A stretch of 64,000 nucleotides of DNA from Flavobacterium sp. CF136 (GCF_000282055.1 NZ_AKJZ01000027.1:31592-95591); one strand, 5' to 3'. Counted from the first letter of the stretch, positions 52,769 through 60,658 are shown. Notes: generated by a model from the letters alone, not told the origin. Translations and numbers: made by a program.

Positions 52769-54676
52769 ATGAGTGAAATTACTTCTTATTGGTGGATTAT
52801 CTTAATTTTATTTTCCATCTTCTTTTACAAATTTGTATTACGCGTTTTCTTCGGAATGGTAATCGTTCCCGAAGATAAAATTGGTTTGGTAACCAAAAAA
52901 TTCGTTTTGTTCGGCGCGGACAAATCACTTCCGGATGGCAGAATTATCGCTACAAAAGGCGAAGCAGGTTATCAGGCAAAAACACTGGCTCCCGGTTTAT
53001 ACTGGGGCATGTGGATCTGGCAATATACTGTTGACATGAGCGGCTTTACCATTATTCCGGAGGGAAAAATCGGACTCATATTGAGTAAAGACGGAAAGGA
53101 AATTCCAACCGGGCGAATCCTTGCCCGAAAAGTAGACAGTGACAACTTTCAGGATGCGACAGCTTTCCTTAACAATGGCGGTCAAAAAGGACGTCAGACC
53201 GCTTTTATTACCACAGGATCGTATCGTATCAATACGTTCTTATTCGAAATTGTAATTGCAGACCAAATCAAGATTTACGAAAACATGATTGGTATCGTAA
53301 CAGCACTTGACGGCGAACCGATTCCTCAGGGACAAATTGCCGGTAAATTTGTAGAAGACCACAACAACTTTCAGGATTTCGATAAGTTCCTCGACAAAGG
53401 CGGAAACCGTGGTTTACAGCCTCAGGTAATGCTTGCAGGTTCCTACTACATCAATACATGGGGAATCCTGATTGAACAAAACCCAATGACCGATGTGCCT
53501 ATTGGATATGTTGGAGTTGTGATTTCGTACATAGGAGAAGACGGACAAGACGTTACCGGCGACACTTTTAAACACGGAAACATTGTTTCAAAAGGGCAGC
53601 GTGGTGTTTGGATGGAGCCTCTGGGACCGGGGAAATATGCCCTTAATAAATATACGACGAAACTTGAAGCAGTTCCAACAACCAATCTGGTCCTGAACTG
53701 GGCAAATGCACGAAGCGAATCACATGATTTGGACAAAAATCTTTCGACGATTACAGTACGTTCAAAAGATGGTTTCCCTTTTAATCTGGACGTAGCACAA
53801 ATCATTCACGTTCCGGCCGCCGAAGCCCCAAAAGTAATTGCCCGTTTTGGAAGCATGAACAATCTGGTTTCTCAGGTTTTAGAACCAACAATTGGTAACT
53901 ATTTCAGAAACTCGGCTCAGGACAGTGACGTTATTTCTTTCTTAACCACCAGAAAAGAGCGTCAGGAATCAGCTAAAAATCATATCAAACTGGTATTGGA
54001 CGAATACAACGTAAATGCTGTTGATACCTTAATCGGAGACATCGTACCGCCGGATTCATTAATGAAAACGTTAACCGACAGAAAACTGGCTGAAGAAGAG
54101 CAAAAGACATATCAGACCCAAAGAATGGCGCAGGAACAGCGTCAGGGAATGGAGAAAGAAACTGCGATTGCCGATATGCAGAAAGAAATCGTTCGTGCCT
54201 CACAAAGTGTTGAAATTGCACAGCGTACTGCAGATGCGACCGTGAAAAAAGCCGAAGGTGATGCAACCAGCTTAAAACTGAATGTAAACGCTGAGGCCGA
54301 AGCAACAAAAATGCGTGCCAACGCCGAAGCGGAAGCTACAAAAGCAAGAGCCGGAGCACAAGCCGAAGCCACAAAACTAAATGCCAGTGCTGAAGCCGAA
54401 AGGATTTCGAAAACCGGTTTGGCCGAAGCGGAGAAAATTATGGCAATTGGTAAATCTACTGCCGAATCGTATCAGTTGCAGGTAAGCGCAATGGGCGGTG
54501 ATAATTTTACCAGATACAAAGTCACTGAAGAAATCGGTAAAGGAAACATCAAGGTAATTCCGGATGTTTTAATCTCAGGGAACGGTGGTTCTGATAGCTC
54601 TATCAGTGGTTTATTAGGTTTAAAACTAATGGAAATGATGGATACTCCTGATAGTAAAAAACCTAAAAAAGAATAA
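52769..54676 (+). CDS. Flotillin-like SPFH-domain membrane protein
   Basis: This 635-residue protein has an N-terminal membrane segment (about 8-31), an SPFH/band-7 region (about 200-430: GYVGVVISYIGEDGQDVTG.., LSTITVRSKDGFPFNLDVAQIIHVPAAEAPKVIARFGSMNNLVSQVLEPTIGNYFRNSAQD) and a long Ala/Glu-rich coiled coil (about 440-580) with EAEATKMRANAEAEATKARA-type heptads. Flotillins scaffold membrane microdomains. The first ~200 residues contain two tandem segments of similar form (IIPEGKIGLILSKDGKEIPTGRILA; MIGIVTALDGEPIPQGQIAG), an extension beyond a minimal SPFH protein. No NfeD partner gene is adjacent. Confidence 0.9.
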   Translation: MSEITSYWWIILILFSIFFYKFVLRVFFGMVIVPEDKIGLVTKKFVLFGADKSLPDGRIIATKGEAGYQAKTLAPGLYWGMWIWQYTVDMSGFTIIPEGKIGLILSKDGKEIPTGRILARKVDSDNFQDATAFLNNGGQKGRQTAFITTGSYRINTFLFEIVIADQIKIYENMIGIVTALDGEPIPQGQIAGKFVEDHNNFQDFDKFLDKGGNRGLQPQVMLAGSYYINTWGILIEQNPMTDVPIGYVGVVISYIGEDGQDVTGDTFKHGNIVSKGQRGVWMEPLGPGKYALNKYTTKLEAVPTTNLVLNWANARSESHDLDKNLSTITVRSKDGFPFNLDVAQIIHVPAAEAPKVIARFGSMNNLVSQVLEPTIGNYFRNSAQDSDVISFLTTRKERQESAKNHIKLVLDEYNVNAVDTLIGDIVPPDSLMKTLTDRKLAEEEQKTYQTQRMAQEQRQGMEKETAIADMQKEIVRASQSVEIAQRTADATVKKAEGDATSLKLNVNAEAEATKMRANAEAEATKARAGAQAEATKLNASAEAERISKTGLAEAEKIMAIGKSTAESYQLQVSAMGGDNFTRYKVTEEIGKGNIKVIPDVLISGNGGSDSSISGLLGLKLMEMMDTPDSKKPKKE

Positions 54677-54697
54677 CATTTTTTAATTTTCAATCCT

Positions 54698-54828
54698 AAA
54701 TCCGATTTGTGTAAGCAGATCGGATTTTTTTATGGCATGTCCCGCAAAAAAGCGGGTCGGGCTATCCGCTAAATCTTTTGCTCCGTTTCTCTTCACAAAA
54801 GGATATCGCTGCTATCCCTCATGCGACT
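54698..54828 (+). repeat. Dispersed ~125-bp repeat, copy 2, beginning with a terminator
   Basis: The terminator AAATCCGAtTTGTG.. / ..GCAGATCGGATTT plus T7 (54698-54731) is followed by 'ggcatgtcccgcaaaaaagcgggtcgggctatccgctaaatcttttg..aaaaggatatcgctgctatccctcatgcgac'. Same order and spacing as copy 1. It ends the flotillin transcript. Confidence 0.85.
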
Positions 54829-55180
54829 TGTTTTTATTCAAGAACTTTTAGGACACAGTTACGAAACATACTAATTTAAGCAGAACCTATTGTACTATAT
54901 TCAAAAAAATCAAACATAACTTAATTCTGAAAATAGAGCTTATTTTTTTAATTAAAAAAATCTTACAAATAAAAAATTATTATAACAATTTATAAATCTT
55001 TTCCTATATTCGCTAAATAAATACAATTACCATTTATCGCACAAACCCAACCAAAAATGGAAATTGTTGAAGCCATTTTATGGCAAGGCAGAAACCCATA
55101 AGGGAATAACCGCAGAAAATCTTTGACTGCCTAAAAGTTTCAGAAAAACTTGCAAAGATTCAAGCAAAATAAACTATCTT
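54829..55180. other. AT-rich intergenic region
   Basis: About 350 nt without a credible gene. An 'atggaaattgttgaagccattttatgg' start at 55057 is stopped after 14 codons and may be a gene remnant. No promoter with both boxes was found. Confidence 0.4.
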
Positions 55181-55816
55181 TTGAAAAATAAATTTTTAAC
55201 AACAGTAGGTATAATTGCAATATTTGTAATTGCTTTAGTGATTTTTTCTTGTACTAGAGAAACACAAGAAGATCAAGATACCATAACTACTAGTAATGAT
55301 GTCTTAGCTTTATTGGAGAAAAAAAAGAATATTGTTAAAGTCGAAAATGCTACTACTTTGAAGGTCTTAAATGTGTTAGTAGATCAGAATAGTGAAAACT
55401 TATTTTTCCAAACTAAAAATAAGAATGAGTATTTTATAATATCAAAGATTGGAAATAAATTTACACTTTTAAAAGGTGTTTTGAGCAATAATGAATTTAT
55501 TGGCGAAAAAAAGTTTGAATTATTAGATAATATGGATGACGAAGGAAATGGTAATTTTGTTATAAAAAACATTGATGAAGATGTCGCGATAATTCAAACT
55601 TATAGAAACGATAAATTTTCAAATAAGATTAATACAATAGGTGATATCAGAAAAACAAATAAAATAAACGATCTTTGTCAAAGAGAAAATCATGAATCTT
55701 TTTCAAGTTGTAATAGTAGAGAAACAGATCAATTTTGTGATGATTTTGTTTCAACAGTTGCATATATTACTAATCCAAGTATTGCAATTCTTATTGCAGG
55801 ACTGTGCTCTTGTTAA
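55181..55816 (+). CDS. Lipoprotein-like protein with Cys-rich C-terminus (possible bacteriocin precursor)
   Basis: The 211-residue protein starts at TTG. A hydrophobic N-terminus ends in IFSC (Cys24). A hydrophilic middle follows (about 28-165), and then a distinct 46-residue tail with cysteines at 166, 177, 186, 209 and 211 (CDDFVSTVAYITNPSIAILIAGLCSC). A leader, a spacer and a short Cys-rich hydrophobic tail recall bacteriocin precursors of the fulvocin C- or halocin-C8-related kind, but I cannot confirm homology. The next gene, 19 nt downstream, is a two-helix membrane protein that could give immunity. No processing or export gene is adjacent. Confidence 0.55.
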   Translation: MKNKFLTTVGIIAIFVIALVIFSCTRETQEDQDTITTSNDVLALLEKKKNIVKVENATTLKVLNVLVDQNSENLFFQTKNKNEYFIISKIGNKFTLLKGVLSNNEFIGEKKFELLDNMDDEGNGNFVIKNIDEDVAIIQTYRNDKFSNKINTIGDIRKTNKINDLCQRENHESFSSCNSRETDQFCDDFVSTVAYITNPSIAILIAGLCSC

Positions 55817-55835
55817 ATTTAATATTCAAAAAATA

Positions 55836-56033
55836 ATGAAAAAATTTAAAATTAATCCGTTTAGATTATTAATAATAGGGATGGTCATTGTGATTATTGG
55901 CTCCATTGCAAAAATCACGAAAGAGTCTTTTTATCAACCAATATTAATTATTGGTTTAATTATTGAACTAATAAGTGTTCTAATGATTTTAAATCTGTTT
56001 AATAAAATTATAAAACATTTTAAAAGACAATAA
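55836..56033 (+). CDS. 65-residue two-helix membrane protein
   Basis: ATG 55836 begins MKKFKINPFRLLIIGMVIVI and gives two hydrophobic helices (about 10-25 and 34-55) with a basic tail (KIIKHFKRQ). A longer open frame from 55692 overlaps the preceding gene and is not credible. Position and shape suit a partner or immunity protein for the Cys-rich product upstream. A perfect 17-bp terminator stem follows. Confidence 0.6.
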   Translation: MKKFKINPFRLLIIGMVIVIIGSIAKITKESFYQPILIIGLIIELISVLMILNLFNKIIKHFKRQ

Positions 56034-56056
56034 TGCTGTCAAGCACATTCTTAAAT

Positions 56057-56100
56057 AAAAAGTATTTTTTGGCAAAGCCAAAAAATACTTTTTATTTTTA
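56057..56100 (+). terminator. Strong terminator, perfect 17-bp stem
   Basis: AAAAAGTATTTTTTGGC (56057-56073), loop AAA, GCCAAAAAATACTTTTT (56077-56093), then ATTTTTA. It can act in both directions. Confidence 0.9.
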
Positions 56101-56129
56101 CTTTTTTCTTAATATTATCCCATTGCTAA

Positions 56130-56210
56130 AAAAACTTCTTGCAACAGCCATTTTAAGCTAGTGTGTAATTTAGTAGAATTATCATTTTTAATCGTATTTC
56201 ATTATTTAAA
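56130..56210 (+). repeat. Possible decayed cassette-boundary element
   Basis: 'TTGCAACAGCC' followed by 'tgtgtaatttagtagaattatcatttttaatcgtatttcatt' resembles the inside of the element at 57511-57645 ('aatttagtggaattacagtttttttatcgtatttta'). The far end is missing. It may mark an older array boundary; weak. Confidence 0.3.
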
Positions 56211-56223
56211 AATAAAATCCGTT

Positions 56224-56442
56224 TTAAGACAAATCTACCAGCTTTGACAAAGAAATCTCCAAGGCATTTGCAATTTCAAGCAAAGTATAAAGTGTCGGGT
56301 TGACTTTGCCGTTTTCAAGTTTTTCAATAGCCTGACGATCTTTATGGCAAGCTCTCGCCAAGTCGGACTGACTCCAACCTTTTTGTTCACGAAATTTGAT
56401 AATCCGCTTACCTAACTCTTTCTTTAATTTATCTCGGGTCAT
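56224..56442 (-). CDS. XRE-family HTH regulator
   Basis: This 72-residue protein is almost entirely one Cro/CI-type HTH: GKRIIKFREQKGWSQSDLARACHKDRQAIEKLENGKVNPTLYTLLEIANALEISLSKLVDLS. It is divergent from a SymE-like gene, and the 93-nt spacer carries palindromes well placed as its operators. I infer that it represses the SymE-like gene and possibly itself. Confidence 0.9.
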   Translation of the reverse strand: MTRDKLKKELGKRIIKFREQKGWSQSDLARACHKDRQAIEKLENGKVNPTLYTLLEIANALEISLSKLVDLS

Positions 56443-56465
56443 AAATCAAATGTCAGCTAATTTGT

Positions 56466-56536
56466 TGACAAGTTTGTCATATAAAAAGTTGACAAATTGA
56501 TTTTTCAACCTACATTTGTCATATAATTATATGACA
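56466..56536 (+). promoter_or_regulatory. SymE promoter overlapped by palindromic operators
   Basis: TTG (56489-56491), N19 and TACATTTG (56511-56518) match the flavobacterial promoter exactly. A perfect 20-bp palindrome TGTCATATAATTATATGACA (56517-56536) runs from the -7 element to the first base of the SymE ATG. A second dyad TGACAA-GT-TTGTCA lies upstream (56466-56479). Transcription would begin ~10 nt before the ATG, so the mRNA is nearly leaderless. Repressor binding would block the promoter. Confidence 0.75.
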
Positions 56537-56724
56537 TGGCAAAATCCAGAAAACTCAAAATTCACACGAAATACCAAGCGAGAGCATATGGAGGAATCAC
56601 CATTCCAGAAATTAGACTTGAGGGCAAATGGCTTGACGAACTTGGGTTCAAGCAAGGACAAATTGTAAGCATAGAACAAGAGAAAAACAAACTGACAATT
56701 ACTATTGACAAAGAAGAGGAATAA
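56536..56724 (+). CDS. SymE-like toxin (AbrB/SpoVT-fold)
   Basis: The 62-residue protein reads AKSRKLKIHTKYQARAYGGITIPEIRLEGKWLDELGFKQGQIVSIEQEKNKLTITID, matching SymE_toxin-family proteins: HTK.., Y...PEIRLKGKWLEEAGF and a swapped-hairpin end. In E. coli SymE is an SOS-induced RNA-targeting toxin controlled by an antisense RNA. Here control appears to be by the divergent XRE repressor, giving a two-gene module. Whether it is toxic is not shown. Confidence 0.82.
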   Translation: MAKSRKLKIHTKYQARAYGGITIPEIRLEGKWLDELGFKQGQIVSIEQEKNKLTITIDKEEE

Positions 56725-56860
56725 CTATGCTCTATATCCGTTTTTTTGACGCAATAACTGGTTTAGTTTTTCTTTGCCTGAATAAATAACAATGTTGAAC
56801 TTTTTGTTATCTTTAGAACTAATTATCAAAAATTCCGCTACTGGCACCAATCTTCAGGAT

Positions 56861-57518
56861 GCTATATGCCATTGTAAAACCAAGATAACCCGATTACGAA
56901 ATGAAGAAATTTATAAAAACCCTTTTAACTGAAATAGGCAAACTATTTTCAAAACAAAACAAAATAGTTACACCACAGAAAACACTGACACCACAACAAT
57001 TTATTCAAAAAGTATTAATCAACGAAGTTGGCGAAATACATATAAAACATCCTTACATTTCATTTGCTATGATGTCTATTGGAATTGAATTTCTAGGTAA
57101 AACATTAAATACTTTTGAGGATTGGAACGAATCTGGTCATTCAAAAGCAGATTTTGAATTAGCTATTAATACACTAAACTCATTTAAAAAATACAGACCA
57201 TTGCTTAAAAGCCACAACCTTTGGACAAGTTTAAGAAACGGATTCCTTCATTCATTCGTGCCAAAAAACACATTATCATTATCTAGCAAAAGTGAAAGAG
57301 CACACATGGAAGCGGTAACTTCGACAAAAATAAATCTATGTTGCGAAGATTTATATATTGACTTTAAAAAAGCTTGCGAAGAAGTGCTTGCAATGACAAC
57401 TTATAATAGTAAAAAAATGAGTTTATCATTACTATCTGTTCCTTCCGACATAGCAAACAGTACTTCTTATAGCGGAACAACTACCTAATTAATAAGGAGT
57501 TTTAAAAAAACATATAAC
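56861..57518 (+). mobile_element. Putative cassette 1 (decayed left end)
   Basis: GCTATATG at 56861 differs by one base from GTTATATG, the reverse complement of the CATATAAC (57511-57518) that opens the next element. If this is the cassette's leading end, the gene at 56901 is its cargo. The element upstream of 56861 is not otherwise recognisable, so this cassette is less certain than those to the right. Confidence 0.4.
56901..57488 (+). CDS. Protein of unknown function (cassette gene)
   Basis: The 195-residue soluble protein begins with a basic helix (MKKFIKTLLTEIGKLFSKQNK). It then reads HIKHPYISFAMMSIGIEFLGKTLNTFEDWNESGHSKADFELAINTLNSFKKYRPLLKSHNLWTSLRNGFLHSF, a helical domain that looks HEPN- or Abi-like in layout, without a clear catalytic motif. 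The C-terminal tail is Ser/Thr-rich. It ends 22 nt before a cassette-boundary repeat, as typical for a cassette ORF. Confidence 0.6.
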   Translation: MKKFIKTLLTEIGKLFSKQNKIVTPQKTLTPQQFIQKVLINEVGEIHIKHPYISFAMMSIGIEFLGKTLNTFEDWNESGHSKADFELAINTLNSFKKYRPLLKSHNLWTSLRNGFLHSFVPKNTLSLSSKSERAHMEAVTSTKINLCCEDLYIDFKKACEEVLAMTTYNSKKMSLSLLSVPSDIANSTSYSGTTT

Positions 57519-57645
57519 ACACGTCTCTATCCATATCCACTTGCAAATTTAGTGGAATTACAGTTTTTTTATCGTATTTTAGTTTAACCGAAAATACTTA
57601 GCTTTATAAGCTGCAAACAGCTAGAGGAGCGAGAACGTTGTGTGT
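57511..57645 (+). repeat. attC-like element A
   Basis: It opens with CATATAAC (57511-57518) and closes with GAGAACGTTGTGTGT (GTT at 57637). The ends are loosely complementary (AACACACG..CTCTATCC against GCTAGAGGAGCGAGAACGTT). GTTGTGTGT (57637-57645) is the exact reverse complement of ACACACAAC at the start of the next element. Confidence 0.65.
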
Positions 57646-58353
57646 GTAATTTAACTATCAAAACTTTAAAAATATGATATTATGTGAAGAAGTTCAAACC
57701 ACCAATTGGGAAGCAATAATAGCTACTGGGGCTTTAATTATTTCATTAGTTTCGGTAATCTTTACTTGGCAACAGTTAAAAATACAAAGAGTGCATAACC
57801 TAAAATCAATTAAACCAATAGGAAGAATCCGAATTGGTGATTATGAAAACAAAATTTATGTTGCTGTTGAAAATAGCGGAATTGGTCCCATGATATTAAA
57901 TGAAATATTAGCTAAAAATAATTCTAGAGAAGCAAAAGAAAAATTCATAGATATTCTGAGTAAAGAATTGACCGACAGAGTTGTTTGGACAGACTTTACA
58001 GGTAGATATCCTGAGAGGTCAATTCTTCCTGGATCAATGCTTAATTTATTGGTTTGGACACCAAACGATTCTTATGATAACAAGCCAGAAGCGATTGAAA
58101 TTGATAAAAAAGATTTAAGAAATGAATTGAAAGACATAAAATTAATCGTTACCTACACTGATATTTATGAATCAACAACATACAAAACAGAATTAGAATT
58201 TAAAGAATGGTTTGGAAGACACGAATCATAATAAACTACACACAACAGCTACAACGGATTTGGGCAATTGGCTTAATGGAAAGTTGGTTGATGATTTGGC
58301 AAATCCGAGAATAGGACTTAATTTAGTACCAAACTCACTGTAGTACCAGAACG
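57638..58353 (+). mobile_element. Putative cassette 2
   Basis: It runs between the two inferred G^TT crossover points. Leading TTGTGTGT matches trailing ACACACAA (58238-58245) as a 9-bp inverse pair including the C/G. Carries one gene (57674) on the + strand. Confidence 0.65.
57674..58231 (+). CDS. Membrane-anchored protein of unknown function (cassette gene)
   Basis: The 185-residue protein has one N-terminal helix (WEAIIATGALIISLVSVIFTW, about 12-32) and a soluble, probably beta-sandwich domain (SIKPIGRIRIGDYENKIYVAVENSGIGPMILNEILAKN ... DIKLIVTYTDIYESTTYKTELEFKEWFG). No family recognised, though the N-terminal layout resembles small bacterial membrane proteins found in accessory islands. 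It stops 7 nt before the next boundary element, so the cassette is fully occupied. Confidence 0.6.
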   Translation: MILCEEVQTTNWEAIIATGALIISLVSVIFTWQQLKIQRVHNLKSIKPIGRIRIGDYENKIYVAVENSGIGPMILNEILAKNNSREAKEKFIDILSKELTDRVVWTDFTGRYPERSILPGSMLNLLVWTPNDSYDNKPEAIEIDKKDLRNELKDIKLIVTYTDIYESTTYKTELEFKEWFGRHES

Positions 58354-58360
58354 TTGTGCG
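58238..58360 (+). repeat. attC-like element B
   Basis: ACACACAACAGCTACAACGG opens and CTGTAGTACCAGAACGTTGTGCG closes it (GTT 58353). The arms pair as an imperfect dyad of ~20 bp, with an inner GGATTTGGGC / TTGGCAAATCC pair. GTTGTGCG is the exact reverse complement of CGCACAAC at 59190. Confidence 0.8.
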
Positions 58361-59197
58361 TCATTATACTCAAATCTTCGCTAAAATTGAAATGGAAAGA
58401 AATAAAATCGTAATAATAGTTGGTGCAGGTGCCGTTGAAAATGCTTGGGTTCCGATTGTAAATGCTATTAAAGTTGTCACTAACCAAAACGTAGATATAG
58501 ACGGTGCAAACTGCTTCTTTGCTAGATTAATCTATCTTCTTAGATTTTACTCGAAGATACCACATGCCGATGCTGAAAGCTATTTAAAAATTTCGAAAGA
58601 AAACACCACGACTTTAAAAAATGGCATTTGCGAAGAAATCAAAATTGCTCAAAGTAACGGAATTTTAAAACCGCGTCCTGAATTCAGAAAAATTTTGAAA
58701 AAATTTGCTTTTAATGATTCTAGAAATAGTGTTGGTATGATTTCAACTAATTGGGATACGGTTGTAGATGACGATTTAGACGATTTACTAAAAACAATTA
58801 ATAGCGATGGGCAAACTTTGAAATGTTTTCATATTCACGGTAGCATAGAATTTCCCGAACACTTATATCTTCCTTCTGAGACCACACAGGAAAACTATAG
58901 GTCTGATATTGAAAATAAAAAATTTGGACTTAATCATGCCATGACAATACAATTCTTAGAACAAGCTAATCAAATATTAATTTACGGTTTATCATTAGAC
59001 CCATTAGATGCTGAACTTAGTCAGGTATTAGGCGGAGCTGGTTTTCCAAACAATCAATTACAGGAAATCATAATTGTAAATCCAGATTACGAAAAAATTA
59101 AAAATCGCATAAAAATATTAATGTTTCCAAGGAATAATATTAAAATTAGATGCTTTTCTCCTGAGGATTTGGAAACTGAAAAATAACGTCGCACAAC
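58354..59197 (+). mobile_element. Putative cassette 3
   Basis: Leading TTGTGCG and trailing CGCACAA (59190-59196) are an exact inverse pair. Carries the SIR2-like gene. Its own attC-like element has lost a recognisable right end, so the cassette probably cannot be excised now. Confidence 0.6.
58392..59186 (+). CDS. SIR2-like domain protein (cassette gene)
   Basis: From ATG 58392 the protein has 264 residues. IVIIVGAGAVENAW (7-19), GMISTNWDTVVDDDL (115-129) and KCFHIHGSIEFP (144-155) follow the SIR2/SIR2-like Rossmann order of GAG loop, TxNxD and HGS. ILIYGLSLDPLDAEL and EIIIVNPD close the fold. SIR2-like enzymes bind NAD; many in defence systems deplete NAD during phage infection. The usual residues are partly altered (GAGAVENAW for GAGxS), so activity is uncertain. 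The frame extends 12 codons upstream to a GTG inside the boundary element; ATG is preferred. It is a cassette gene with no partner effector. Confidence 0.7.
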   Translation: MERNKIVIIVGAGAVENAWVPIVNAIKVVTNQNVDIDGANCFFARLIYLLRFYSKIPHADAESYLKISKENTTTLKNGICEEIKIAQSNGILKPRPEFRKILKKFAFNDSRNSVGMISTNWDTVVDDDLDDLLKTINSDGQTLKCFHIHGSIEFPEHLYLPSETTQENYRSDIENKKFGLNHAMTIQFLEQANQILIYGLSLDPLDAELSQVLGGAGFPNNQLQEIIIVNPDYEKIKNRIKILMFPRNNIKIRCFSPEDLETEK

Positions 59198-59310
59198 AGC
59201 TGTTTGGTAAGATTGCAAATTTTGTGTCAAATTCTCGTTTACATTTCGCAATAAATTTTATCTTAACAGAAAATAATCCGTTCCGAAGTTCGCAACCTTA
59301 ACGCAGACGC
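59190..59310 (+). repeat. attC-like element C, right end decayed
   Basis: CGCACAACAGCTGTTTGGTAAG opens it and the inside (gcaaattttgtgtcaaattctcgtttac) resembles element D at 61131. No AGAACGTT end is found before the terminator at 59394. A separate 11-bp inverted repeat AATTAACACTT / AAGTGTTAATT lies at 59321-59331 and 59358-59368. Confidence 0.55.
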
Positions 59311-59393
59311 ACTCCCAAAGAATTAACACTTCAAAAAACTGAAAATACTACAGGAAAAAGTGTTAATTAAGTAAAACATTTTAGGGGCACTAA

Positions 59394-59437
59394 TTATAAA
59401 AAAAATCACAGCATTGCTTGAAAAGTAACGCTGTGAT
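59394..59437 (-). terminator. Terminator of the SDR / SnoaL-like operon (minus strand)
   Basis: Read on the minus strand: ATCACAGCg.. stem with ..GCTGTGAT (59405-59412 / 59430-59437) followed by a T8 run. It sits 10 nt past the stop of the minus-strand gene. Confidence 0.88.
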
Positions 59438-59447
59438 AAGAATAAAT

Positions 59448-59831
59448 TTAAAGACCTCGATTGAACATATATCTTGATATTTTCCAATCGCCATTTTCTT
59501 TATTCAATATAAAAAATTCTCGCATTTTGCTTTTTACATCCTGTTTTTCATTTATCATAAAAAGGTTTACGTCGGAAGCAGTACGAACTATTGCCATATC
59601 CCCATATATAGATACTTCATTGTAATCGGTAGTTGCACTTACAAATTTAATGGCACCGAATGTCTGATTATAAGCAATTTGTAACTCACTCTTTCCTGTA
59701 GCTGTTGGCAGGTCAGCCGGCATTAATACAGCATTTTCACTGTAAAGATTAATGATAGCATCTATATTTGTTTCGTACAGATACTTAAAGTAATTGCTTA
59801 CTATTTCTTTTGCTAATTCTTTATCATTCAT
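59448..59831 (-). CDS. SnoaL-like / NTF2-fold protein (SgcJ/EcaC type)
   Basis: The 127-residue protein reads ELAKEIVSNYFKYLYETNIDAIINLYSENAVLMPADLPTATGKSELQIAYNQTFGAIKF ... MREFFILNKENGDWKISRYMFNRGL, a single cone-shaped NTF2-like domain as in SgcJ/EcaC-family proteins. Their reactions vary; most are unassigned. It lies 43 nt after the SDR gene on the same strand and ends at a terminator, so they form a two-gene operon. Confidence 0.85.
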   Translation of the reverse strand: MNDKELAKEIVSNYFKYLYETNIDAIINLYSENAVLMPADLPTATGKSELQIAYNQTFGAIKFVSATTDYNEVSIYGDMAIVRTASDVNLFMINEKQDVKSKMREFFILNKENGDWKISRYMFNRGL

Positions 59832-59874
59832 TTTATATTTTTATTTAATTTCAAGTTAATTGGACATTTTTTAT

Positions 59875-60615
59875 TTAGCTAACAAGTCCACCGTCGATAT
59901 TGATACTTGCACCAGTGATGAATTTAGCAGAAGGACTTGCAAGAAATGCAACAAGTTCAGCAATATCACTTTTGGTTCCGTAACGTCCAAGTGCCACATA
60001 TCCTCTAATAATATCTGCGAATGGAGAATCGGCAGGGTTCATATCAGTTTCAATTGGACCAGGTTGCACAGTATTTGCAGTTATCCCTCGTGGTGCTAAA
60101 TCACGGGCAATGCCTCTTGTTAAACCAGCAACTGCGGCTTTTGTCATTGCGTAGACAGAACCAGTTGGAAATACTGACCTTTCGGCAGCAACACTTCCAA
60201 TATTGATAATTCTACCATTGTCATTCATTAAAGCCACGGCTGCTTGTGTTGCTACAAACACACCTTTGATATTAACCGCTACCATTCTGTCGAAATCGGC
60301 AATTGTTACGTCAGGCAACATTGCGTTGCCAGCTATACCAGCATTATTTACTAAAATATCAAAATTTCCTAAAGCATCATTTGCCACTTTTATTGCAGAG
60401 ATGATTGAATCTGTGTTGCCACTATCTGCTTTAATAGCGATTACCTTTGTTTCATTTGTTGATAATTCAAAGGCTAATTGATTGGCTGTTTTTTCCGAAT
60501 TAGTATAAGTAAATGCGACATTTACTCTTTCTGACGCTAACTTACTAACTATTGCTTGCCCAATCCCACGACTTCCGCCCGTTACAAAGGCTACTTTACT
60601 TTTAATTGATTCCAT
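59875..60615 (-). CDS. Short-chain dehydrogenase/reductase
   Basis: The classical 246-residue SDR has cofactor loop TGGSRGIGQ (12-20), NNAGIAG, catalytic Ser in INIGSVAAE and Tyr/Lys in SVYAMTKAAVAGL, then PGPIETDM and the end ITGASINIDGGLVS. It oxidises or reduces a hydroxyl or carbonyl group with NAD(P). Divergent from an HxlR regulator with a shared, operator-bearing spacer, the common arrangement for electrophile-inducible SDR genes. Confidence 0.93.
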   Translation of the reverse strand: MESIKSKVAFVTGGSRGIGQAIVSKLASERVNVAFTYTNSEKTANQLAFELSTNETKVIAIKADSGNTDSIISAIKVANDALGNFDILVNNAGIAGNAMLPDVTIADFDRMVAVNIKGVFVATQAAVALMNDNGRIINIGSVAAERSVFPTGSVYAMTKAAVAGLTRGIARDLAPRGITANTVQPGPIETDMNPADSPFADIIRGYVALGRYGTKSDIAELVAFLASPSAKFITGASINIDGGLVS

Positions 60616-60658
60616 TTTTTATTTTTTTTAAATTGTTATTAAATTATCTCTTTTGAGT

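Noticed and set aside
54142..54372. Ala/Ser-rich minus-strand frame within the flotillin gene
   Set aside because: Complement of the Ala/Glu coiled-coil heptads; flotillin is clearly the real gene.
55692..56033. 113-residue frame as the full membrane protein
   Set aside because: Its first 48 codons overlap the preceding gene in another frame; the internal ATG at 55836 gives a clean two-helix protein.
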